DNA of 64,000 nt from contig NC_088784.1 of assembly GCF_958450345.1 (NCBI RefSeq), forward strand, positions 70,829,747 through 70,893,746, given 5' to 3'. Source of the DNA: Calliphora vicina (taxonomy: Eukaryota > Arthropoda > Insecta > Diptera > Calliphoridae). The position numbers were made by a program, and so were the translations under genes. Under the pieces are notes generated by a model. It searched no databases and had not been told where the DNA came from. It saw only the letters and a program-made list of their open reading frames with translations. Shown in pieces: positions 14,201-26,200 of this stretch (positions are counted from its first letter, which is position 1; each line of letters opens with the position of its first letter).

Positions 14201-17200
14201 AATAATTTATACTCGTATATAATGATATTAACCTAAATTTCGATATAAATCATTTAAAGTTTTAACTAATCACTCTATTAAATTTTGTAAAGTTCGGACC
14301 ATAACTGATGCAAGTCCCCAAAACTACATATTGTTGGTGGGTCAACAAAATTCGGCACAGCCGATTATAACACTCTTATTGCCATTATTACAACTTGCCT
14401 TTATAGTTAAAGTTAACTTTAAGGGTACCTTTTTCTATTGCTTAAATTTACCTTTTAACTATAAAGGCAAGTGGTAATAATGGCCCTTACTTGTTTAAAT
14501 TACTGTGGTAATAGTTATTACAGCCAATACATTTGTATTTACATAATAGTATTTGTACTTGAATTAAATTCGAAATATTTTCCATTAAAAAACAACAAGA
14601 AATATTGTAATTTTGTCAGGATGAGGCTTAAGAAAATGACAAGTAAACAAATCAATTGTCCAGCTGGCTGGCTAAATATATGGCAATTTCTTGGTAAACT
14701 TATATTTAATTAGTACATTCGTACTTACTTACAATTTAATAAGATTTAAATGATAATATCAAAACAAAATAACAATAACAACAACATTGGGATTAACCTT
14801 GACCTATGACTAGTAATAAATGTGGACTTTGGGAAAATGTGTGTAAATAAAACGAGAATGTTAAAGTTCTCATAATTAAGTGGATTTCCTTACGATGACG
14901 TCAAGTCACCTTACAATATTAAAAGTATATAATACTACAATACATTTGTGTATTCCATCACATGTTACTAAATATTTGCAAAAATAATATGTTATATATA
15001 AGAAGTGACTGACTGTCTTATATTGATTGAAATTTTAGGAAAATTCATTTATTAATCATACAATTCTCAGACAGTTTGTCTGATATAATCTCGAAAACAA
15101 GCATTTGTATATATGAAGTCTTCAGTTGCCTCTGAAGGTTTAAAACACTAATTAAAAATTAATACAGATAATGTAAAAACATTCCAATCTTTGTGCCCAA
15201 TTGCTCTTAATGTGATGTCAAGGAGTTCATCACCAAAATGCTTTTGTAGGCTGCAAAATAAAATTTCTGCTAAGCACAGACGCATTTACTAAATGATACT
15301 GAACTAGCAGCGAATAGGGCGAATAGTCATGTTAAAATAGCCAACACTACCCTCTTAAAGAAATAAGAATTAACAATGAATTTACAGATACAATTTAATC
15401 GATACAAATGCATATCACTGGAGTTTCGAATACAAAGTATTATGCAAGTTCTTTGAAGATACCCATTGCCACTATGTTCCATATGGGCAATTCCACGAGA
15501 ATCGCTACCACGACTGAAAACACACAAACCCTTGAAACTTTTTTTCAAGATGATTTGAATAGAAGATAATAATAAAATGTTACTATGTGAAAGTATTCAG
15601 ATCATATTACAACATTTTAAAGACAAAAATAATAGTTTAATCTGATTATATTTAATTTTTCAATGTTTTAGGTATGTTTTAAGCTAAAATTGCGGCGAAA
15701 ATTGTGTACGGTATGTCACGTACGATATTAAATTTTATTTATTACAAAATCATTCAAAGATTGTTTTTATTCAAATATGATGGATTGTAAAGAAAAATTA
15801 TTTGGTTTAGTGTAAGAAATTAAAATAAAACATGTACCTCAAAATTATTCGCTCTATATTTCAGACAACAATGTTTCGAAAGAACTTTTTATTATTTTAA
15901 AATATAGTACCATCTGAATGGAACATAAATACCAAATTATTTTTTAGATACTCTTATTTTTGCAAAATCTATTTCAATCTATAGGCGTACAAATGTATCG
16001 TACGATGATATGATATTGCCCATATGTCATTTTGAAGGGTACATATCTGTCATTCACTCTTACTTAGATATTGATCTTAATAGTGCAAACATAGAGAATA
16101 ATACATAGAGACGAGACACTCCGATTTGTCAAACAAAAATACAACAAATAATATTTCTGATACAACAACAAAATACATTGTCTAGCATGTATTTTGTTGT
16201 TGCAAGAGATAGGTTTTTGACAACAGACTTAGGTTTTTGACAATTCCGTTTCGTCTCTATGTTACCCTATGAGTGCAACCAACAAAGTTTTGTTTTGCTT
16301 CGAAAATGTCGAATTTTGTACCCATAAGGCAGTTTTGCTTTACTTCTATAATTTGACACAAGATAGCTCCCAATGATTTGATCATTGGGAGCTACTCAAG
16401 AAACAATTTCAAAAATTTTGCGAGCAGAAGTATTCATCCAAAAGCAGGGAAATTGGGTACAGGATTCACCCTAAAACAGGGAAATTGCATGACCTAAATG
16501 ATGGTGGAACGCTATAAAGGAAAATCATTTCTGCACCGAATCATTACTTGCGATGAAAAATGGATACATTACAATAATCCGAAGCGTAAAAGACCAGAGA
16601 CAAATATCCATGGCGCTAAGGTAATGCTCTGTATTTGTGGAAGCAAAAGGGTCCTATCTATTATGAGCTGCTGAGATCTGACCAGACCTTCACAGGGAAC
16701 CTGTATCCAACACAACTGATTTGTTTGAAGCGAGCATTGTCCGAAAAACTAATATGCGGCCAGACATGAAACCGTAATATTTCATCATGAAAACGCTCGG
16801 CCACATGTTAAAAAGTAAGAAGTGGTTGGGAAGTTTTGCCTAGCCTGCTTTATAGTCCACACCTTGCCCGCCCGACTACTATTTGTTTCAATCGATGCAG
16901 AATGTCTCTGGTATACGCTTCAATTTCAATTTTCAAACAGAGTATCTGATATTGCCTTGATTCGTTATTGGCCTCAAAAGATGAGCAGTTCTTTTGACTC
17001 GGAATCCATATGTTTCCAGAAATATGTGAAAAGGTCATAGCTAACAATGGCCAATACTTTAAATAAATTTATATTGTACAAATGTTTCAAAATAAAAGCT
17101 AAAAATTTAAAAAATATCCCGCATTTATAAGTCATACACCCAAAAGATATGTACATATTTTTTGTTATTTTATGTAAATACAAATAATGCGATGAATCAT

Positions 17201-20200
17201 TCCAAATAAGTAATAAAACTGCATTGACTGATTTCAAAAATATCTAACCCTCCGTTACTCGCAACTGAGTTGATACAGGCAACATTTTTTTATTGTAAAT
17301 TTTTTTAAGCACCCTAAGTTTTAAGCTTGTTTTTGATAAAAATATCGCACTGGTTTATTTTATTTATTTATATTTATTCTGCAATTTAATTTTTATTATT
17401 CTTTTAAATACTATGAATCTAATGTTGTGTATTTCATGTAGCGCTTCCTATCTTCGAATTTAAATAAAACAAAGAGATATCATCGACATTTTTTATTCAT
17501 TTGAAAGGCCTAACGATGTCAATATGTATGGAAAATAACATCATGCAAATATCTGCCGCCGTTTCGCTGGTTGGCACGCATCCGAAATCTCCAATTTCCC
17601 ATGACTCTGACGCATAAATCAGACTGAATTATGTTGGCTTTGGCGGCCGCTGCTGTTTGTAGTATATTTGCGTAGACCTGCGACTTAAGAAAATCCCACA
17701 AGAAAACGTCTAACAGGGACAAATCGCACGATTTCGGTGAACAGTTCACATCACCTCCACGATGTTAATGGCCTCAAATCGCTGGTGCACAATGTCCAAT
17801 ACGTGACAGACATTTCATGGTGCCGTCCTGTGTTATGTATGTATATAATCTAACATCGTGCAAATGTCCGCTTCGGCTTCGTTGTGTGGAGCGCATCCGA
17901 AATGTCATATATTCTTGACTTTAGCGCATAAATCAGGCAGAATTTAACCTATGGTAGGGGTTATGTTGACTTTGACGGCCGCTGTGTTTTGTAGTATATT
18001 GGCATAGAACTGCGACTTAAGAAAATCCCATACGAAAAAGTCTAACGGGGACAAATCGCATGATCTCGGATGACCATGCCTTCAAATCGCTGGTGCAGAA
18101 TTTCCAATACGTGAGACACATCTCATGGTGCCACGTAGCCAGTTGAAACCAGATATCAATTCAGACCAAAAAAGTTGGTAATGGCCTGACCAACATCGTT
18201 CTCAAATAAAATATGGGCCACCATCCCAAAATCACAGCAAACAGTGACTTTTTCAGTATGCATTTGACGCACTTGGATCTAATGAGGAGTGTATCGTCAT
18301 AAATTCGAAAATTTTGTTTGTTTACTTATCCATTCATCCAGAAATTGGCCTCACCATAAAATTGATGAAGCGCTCGGAACAGAACATCGATTTTGGTAAA
18401 ACAATTTTGTAATTTCCACGTGTTATTGAACTCTATAGTCCTTCATGCTGATTTGGCAAAACAAACTGAATAAATGACAGCCAATTCGATTGAAGTAGCT
18501 ACAACAATATGGAAGATATCAGCTGTCAAAGTTTGGAAGTCCCTATTGGAAGACCCTTTTTTTAAAAGCAGGAACGTTTTTTGTCTCCTCTATAAAATTT
18601 GTAAAGAGGGACAGACTTTTCACATTTGACGCACTTGGATCTCATGTGGATTGGTATCGTCCCAAATTCGACCATTTTGTTTATTGACTTATCCATTCAT
18701 CAAGAAATTGATCATACCGTAAAATGGAGAATCGAGCGTTTTTGCACACTAAAGCCGTCCATGATGATTTGGTAAAACAATTTGAATAAATTACAGCCGT
18801 TATCAACTGTCAGAGATCGGAACTTTATATTGCAAGACCCTTTATTAAAAACAAGGATTGTAGACCGTTTTTTGTGTCTCCTGTAAAATTTGTGAAGAGG
18901 GACTTAGCACGCTTGCATACTATGGTGTTTTCTTTGCTGACATAAAAGGTTGCAAAAAACATACAAAAACTATTTCATTACCAAAAACGTACTTCAAAAT
19001 GAATAACAAGAAAAGCTGTATAAAAAGTGGTGGTTTTCTAACCCTTTGATAAAATTGTGGGTGAAACATATAGCATATTTTGGGGGTTTTAGTGCAACAT
19101 TATTTGAAAAGAACACGTTATACGCTTATCAAACTGCAGAAAAGAACACAAAGAAGGGTTAAAGGCATAATTTATGCCAGCAAAGAAAACGCCGTAAGCT
19201 AACGATGTATTAAAAATGTAACCAAAATATATTCTGTGGTTTTATTTAACTACAAGACCTATTGTTAGTGCTAACTTTAAGTTAAGTTGTTATTCTTAGG
19301 GATTTGGGATCTTTAAGATTTTAGGATCCAATAAGAAATGACTGCCTTAGGATTCAGTAAGCGAAATCACAAAAATTTTATATAAAATTTTCTAAATTTT
19401 GGAGGAATTTTTAATAAATTTTCATTTATTTTTGTAATTCATCCAATAATTTTTCCCTGTAGCACTGTGTAAAAAGGTGGAGATAACTGCTCTAAAGGTT
19501 TTTTTTTCATTTATTAAAACAAACAAAAACCATTTATAAAGAAAACAATACAATATAATATTTTAAAATTCGTGACATCAAGTTATAATTTAATAAAAAT
19601 TAATTAATTACAAAAAAAAGAAACAACAAAAAACAATTATTAAATAACTATGGACTGTTTTAGATTCAGAGCAGACCTTTAAAATTATTATTATTAATAG
19701 CCAAAATAAAAATACACCCAAAAAACCATAAAACTAAAGAAAAATTTAATACGTAATAAAGGCAGACAGACAGCCAGGCTAAGAAGCCAATAATGATGTC
19801 AATTTAAATTTGTAAATGTTGCTAATGACGTCATTGTCCTTTAAAAGGGGAACTATAAAATTTGTAGATTGGAAAGGTTGTAAGGGCTTTTCAGTAATTA
19901 TTTATGTAGGTATAAACAAGTTGTGAATTAAACTTTAAAATAAATATATGTATGAATGACTAGGTTTCTGAATATTTTAAGAAAATGATAGCAAAAAAAA
20001 GAAACACGTGAGTTGTTTTTTATGGTAAGTACTAGGAAAAATCAATAATTAATGTATATATATTCAAACAAAACCATACAGACTAAAAGGAACCGGAGCA
20101 ATAAAATGATAATAATCCTTTAACATAATTTGAAACTTTGCAGTTGGCAATTATTATCTGTACTACTACTGACCTTTCTTCGGGCGATTCCATGAGTTCA

Positions 20201-23200
20201 TCCGGCATTACATCGCCAATATCTCTGGTGGTTTCTTGCATGGGACTAGTGCCCAAATCTATTGAAGTCATACCTTCAACCATTGTCATAATCTTAGGGA
20301 AGAACTTGTGTGTGTGTTTTTAGTTTTTTCTTAAAAAATACTAATTCTGATAGATTTTAACACCCGTGAGTGGACTTTTCAGTCACTAGGTTTTAATAAC
20401 AAACGGTGGTTTTATTTTTTGTATTTTTTTTTGGATTGCCTTTTGCTAAATTTCTTTACTGAGAGTGTAATCGCTAGTTATGGGTGGGAGTGAGTGATTA
20501 TGTTGATTTTGTATTGAATCACTTTTCAATCAATCAATTTTCTTTGATTTTCCTCCAGAAATTATTCACTTTTATTTTCACCAATTACGTCAATTTCTTT
20601 ATTTTGTTTTTCTCTATATTATTTCTTTGTTTGCCGTTAAAAAAAATCTATAAAAACATTTAGCGGGTTTTGTTTTTCTTCTTTTAGATGTTACAAAATC
20701 TATACTAAAATAAAATTCTCTTTTTTTTCTTTTTCTTAAAAAAAACTTATATATTTTCTCCAATTCCACTTGTTTGTTTTTTCTTTTTTTGTATATTTCG
20801 TTCAATGAATTGAAATCGACCGTTTTCAAACGTAGCGTTTTATCGACTAAATTTACTTGAGCATCCGTTTGTGTCAAGAAACTTTTGAAATGCGTCGTTT
20901 TGTTGTTATTCTGCTGCTCTCACCATCACTGTAACGAACAGTGTTGCCAACTGCTTGTGAGTGAGGGTGATAGTAACGTTTATTTGACAGATAAAATTGT
21001 TATTGTTTTAATAGTTCTATGCAGAGACAGATGAGATAAACCACTCACTATGCTGGGGATGCTGGGGTTTGACGTATTTAAGAAATTTGTGATAAAGTAA
21101 ATTTCTTATCACAATTTTTTGTTAATTTTATAGTTTAAAAATATTTGCAGATTCTATTAAGAATACTAAGTAAATGTGAATATTGGGTGTATGACTTAAA
21201 AATGCCGGATTTACAATTGATGGCTTATCTTTTGAACGCGGTTTTTTTTTAATAACTTATATGTAATTTTGAAGGGTACATATCTGTAATTTATTCTCAC
21301 TAAGTTATTGAACATTATTGTGTAAACCACAAAGTTTTTTTTGCTTCGAAATGACAAAGCGTCATATGCAGGAAGTTTTGCTTTACTTTTTTAATTTGAA
21401 AAAAAAATGCCGCTGAAGCACACCGATTGCTCACCAAAGCTTATGGTGAATGTGTTCCATCGGTTTCAATGCATGAGAGATAGTTTGTTCTGTTCAGAAG
21501 TGGTGATTTTGACACGGAAGACAAAGTTCGCCCAGACCAGCCAAAAATATGTTTTAAGACCAAGAATTAGAGACATTACTACATGAAGATTATTGTCAAA
21601 CTCAACAAGAGCTTAAAAAATCATTGGGAGCTACCCAAGCAGTAAATTAAAAACGTTTACGAGCAGCAGGATTCATCCAAAGGTTGGAAAATTGGGAACC
21701 ATACGAATTGAAGCCGAGAGACCTTGAAAGATGATTTTGCATGTGCGAAATAATATTTAAATATTATAAAAGAAAGTAATTTTTGAACTGATTCATTACT
21801 AGTGATGAAAAATGGATCAATTACGATAACCCGAAGCGTAAGAGATCGCAGCCGAATCGATACCAAAGCCAAATATCCATGGAGCTAAGATAATACTCTG
21901 TATTTGGTGGGAACAAAAGTGTACTATCTATTATGAACTGTTAAAATCTGGCCAGACCATCACAGGGAACCTGTACCGAATGCAGCTGATTCGTTTGAAG
22001 CGAGCATTGACCGAAAAGGGGCCAGACATGAAACCGTAAGATGTGGTCCATCACCCGCCTTATAATCCAGGCCCTGCCACGTCTGACTATTAATTTTCCG
22101 ATCGATGCAGAACGCTCTCTCTGGGATACACTTCACTTTGGAACCGACTATCCGATATTGGCTTGATTCGTTCTTGGCCACAAAAGATGAGCAGTTATTT
22201 TGGCTCGGAATCTATATGTTGCCAGAAGGATGGGCAAGGACAATGTCCGAAACTTTGGACAAAATTTATATTGTTCAAATTTTCCAAATAAAAACTAAAA
22301 CTTTGAAAAAATCCTTCATTTTTAAGTTATGTAACTTGCAGTTTCAACATTCAATACATCAACATAACATATTTAATACTAACTAATACATACTAGTATA
22401 TATTTGTCACTAATTCCCAAACAGTTTATGTGAATTTCCATATAAGGCATCTAAGAAAAACATGAACAGGGAGGCTAGAATCGAAGTCCCGATTCTTACT
22501 TCGTATTAATACCGAGAGCTGAAGCATTTATCTCGTCGGATTGTACTCATTAGCTAGTCATAGCCAACAAGTTGTAGTTAGCCGATGAGAGCTGAAGAAT
22601 TTATCTCCTCGGATTGTATTTACGTCGTTAGCCGACCGAGAGCCGAAGCATTTATCACGTTGGATTGTACTCATTAGCTAGCTAGGGTTGAAGAATTTAT
22701 CTCCTCGGATTGCATCCATAAACAGTATTTACAAATAATAAGTCGTTAGCCGACCGAGAGCCGAAGCGTTTATCTCGTCGAATTCTCCATTAGAAGCTTC
22801 GCCCATTAACCAACATATTTCAAAGATCCAAGACAGCTCTGTGGTAAAGATTTCAAAGGAAGCGGACCTTTGAAGAACCTGGACAGACTAAGCATACCCC
22901 GGCTGGAAACAAAAATAGTTATCCCCCATAACAGTTATCCCCCAGTAACACGAAGTCTGGTTATAGTTAAAACATACAAAAATAATTTTAACCGACAGTA
23001 TAACCATAGAGAACATAGAGCGGAAACTCGAAAAAAACACATACGAGTGTTGTTTTTGTTTTCACATAGTTTTTTTACTAATACATTCTCACCACTTAGG
23101 TTTTTGACAACTGAGTTAGGTCTTTGACAGGAGAGTTTCCGCTCTATGTGTTTTCTCTATGATTATAACTATTAGTTAAGGCATAACCAGACTTCATGTT

Positions 23201-26200
23201 AATGGGGGATTTAAAATTAAATTTTTTGTATGGAAATTCTGTTTCATTCTAGAAGAACTGATTTTTTGCTCGAATTTGAACGAATAAATTTTACCGAAAT
23301 CACGGTTTCCGTTGATGGTTGCCCATATAATTTACAGTAGAACCAAAATCAAGTTTTTTCTAAAACGCTTAAAAATACATGGTTTTGTATCATCCTGGAA
23401 TTTATAATGGGCTGAAATTTTAGAGTCCAGATACGACGATCGGAAATATAGTGGTGAAACATATTTATGACTGAACAAACAGTATTCCGAGGGGACATAT
23501 GTATAGGTGAAACCGATATTGAACATTTTCAATACCAAACAAACAACAGAGAGTATTTTTGGAAAATTTCAGTGTGTTTTCAACAGATGTACAGACTGAC
23601 GGACATAGCTAGATCATCTTAGAATTTCATAAGGACCCAGAATTATATACTTTTGTGTGTTCTGCGATTAATATTTCAATGTTTTACAAATGCAATGAGA
23701 AAATCAATATATCACCTATTTTTTTGATGGTGGGTATAAAAATCTCAATACGAGTATTTTACTATATTTAATACAATTTAAATTATTCGATTTATTTTAT
23801 AGAATTCAAATCTCTTAATCGAATCAAATCTAATAATTTGAATACCCTACTATCGAGCCTTCAACATGGCTCATATTTTTAATAATTTCTGATCAGCAGA
23901 GAATATTTTTGAGGAACATTTCATCGCCCTAGGTCCTTACCTATAGGCCCTACGTGCCTTAAACAGACATGATATCTTGGATCGATTTGGCTGTGTAATT
24001 TTACATTTTGGCGTTTTATTTTACACATTAAACAATTGTCATCTCCGTTTACTCTCTGTGCAAAAAGTACTAAAATGTGTATTTCATTTTACTCTTCAGT
24101 GTACTCAACATCAGAGTTGCCAATTTCTATTAAATTTGCTTTCAAAGTAAGGAAGTTAAAAAAACAATATATAAAAATCTTCAGACTTCAGAATACAAGG
24201 GAAAGTCAATGTGAGCTTTAATTATGTAAGAAATTACTTACATTTAACTTTTTTAAAATGAAATATCAGTTATATTTGCATTTATTGTTTAAATGTTAGA
24301 GGGTTAAGGAAAAGTGCCTAAATAATATCATATTAAATAGCAGCTTAGAGAAGAAAAACATAGCTAATCAAATTAATTTTAATAAAACTTAAAATTTTTG
24401 AGGAAATTTTCAATATTATTTAAGATTTTCTTAAAATTTTGTATTCATAATTTTAATGAATCACTTTTGTTAAATTGTCTCTCGTAGCCGGCAACACTAA
24501 TCATCAGCATAGTTTGTTATTGTTTTTATTGTTATGATTTTGTTTTACTTTCAGAAACCCACTGTATTTAATTTATACTTGTGTAGTTCGCACGATTTTG
24601 AGTACAAAATTTTGTGTTGAATTTTTTTTAGCGCAGTCGTTTTAGTCAGCATTCTCTCTCAATGTGAGTAATTTGTTGTAGTATTATTTCAATATAATTC
24701 CTTTCTCAATTTTGTTGTTTTTATTTTGTTATTTATTGTATTTTATGTGTATTTACAAGATACAAAATTTTAACTTGAAAAGTTTTTTTCCATGCTGCAC
24801 TCACTTCCTTTTTTTTTGTTTGATTGTTATTTTATTTTTGTGTAGATATTTTATATTCAATATTATTTTAATACGCTTGTCAAATTATTCATCACAAGGA
24901 AGTACGTCAATATATATAGAGGTAAATTTTGTGAGTGTATATTGTTTATTTTGCGTTTTAAGGCATGTGTTTGTTTTCAAGCGGTGAAAATAACAGATTT
25001 ATTTTTTATCGGTGTAGGCGCCAATTAATTGTGTTTTTCTTTGGTAACCAAAGATTGATTTTGTTATAGACATTGACAGTAAAGAAAAATGTTTGCCTAT
25101 ATGTATTAAGAAGAATATTAGAGATCGTGTGAATATTCGGTTTCGTTGTAGGATTAGTTAAAAAATTGGATTTCACCCAAATATTCGGTATTCCAGCAAC
25201 ATTTTACCAAAACTTTTAAATTGAAACAAATTTGATGTGTAATTTAAATTTTGAGGATTTTTGGGCTTTTTAGTCCGATCAGATCAATAGAGATACATAA
25301 ACTTTTACACACTATTTCAGCCAAAGCTTAGCCTTGGTCCAACAAATTATTATTTTTCAATAACGTTAGCTTTTAAAAAATATGTCAGATAGGTTCTAAA
25401 TCATTAATTTTCATCCGTAATTTCGGTCAAAATGATCACCGAAAAAAGAACCGGGATCAAGAAGAAAAAAGGTTTAATAGATATTGGTAAAGCAAAAGAA
25501 GTCGAACAACTCTTTTTAAGAAACACCGAAAACTTCTACTAGAAAAGGAGCTCGTAAAGTTAAATACTCTGATTCTTTTGTACGCAGAGCCAAAGCTAAT
25601 GCTGGGTTGAAGTTGTATAAAGTTCTGAAATTTCCAGATCGCAATTCGGCAAAGAACTTAGAGCGAAAAAATGGACGTAACATTTTATAGAAAAATACAC
25701 CTGTCGTGTGATTGATGACGAAACTTATGTACTTTGCCAGTACATAATGAAATATAAAAAAATTATAGAAGACTTTTTTCAAAAAAATGGGAATAAAATA
25801 TTATAGCTGATTTTTTGGAAAATTTTAATTTTTAAAATGCAATAAAAGTTTTGTTTTTGAATCCTTTTTAATGAAATTTTACACTTATATAGAAACTTTC
25901 GATCCAAATCCAAAAGTGAAAAAGATATTAGTGAATTGTTAATGACAATCCCACAATTCCCAAAAAGCTTCCCAAAAATTCCAAAATTGGGATTTTTAGA
26001 TTTTTTGATTTATTGAAGGCACCAAGCTCGGGGCTATGAAATCCCTTTTGCACAATATTGAAGAACATATTGGGACATACAAAACAGGTCTTAATTTTTT
26101 GAAAGGAGCTATGCGATTTGAGAAAATGTTGTCTAAATTTGAAATTTATATAAAAAATAGGTCTACTTCGGAAGGCTCTGGACCACGTAATAATACGAAT

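Noticed and set aside
20614..20877. 87-codon Lys-rich minus-strand frame
   Set aside because: It lies in the inferred leader of the alternative Gdap2 transcript, and its composition reflects A-rich sequence; no domain is seen.
22495..22790. CRISPR-like array
   Set aside because: The units are degenerate, spacings are irregular, spacers are themselves repeated, and the sequence is animal DNA.
24712..24987. 91-codon hydrophobic frame that could suggest a membrane protein
   Set aside because: The hydrophobicity comes from T-rich DNA (Phe/Leu/Tyr codons); no conserved motif or start context.
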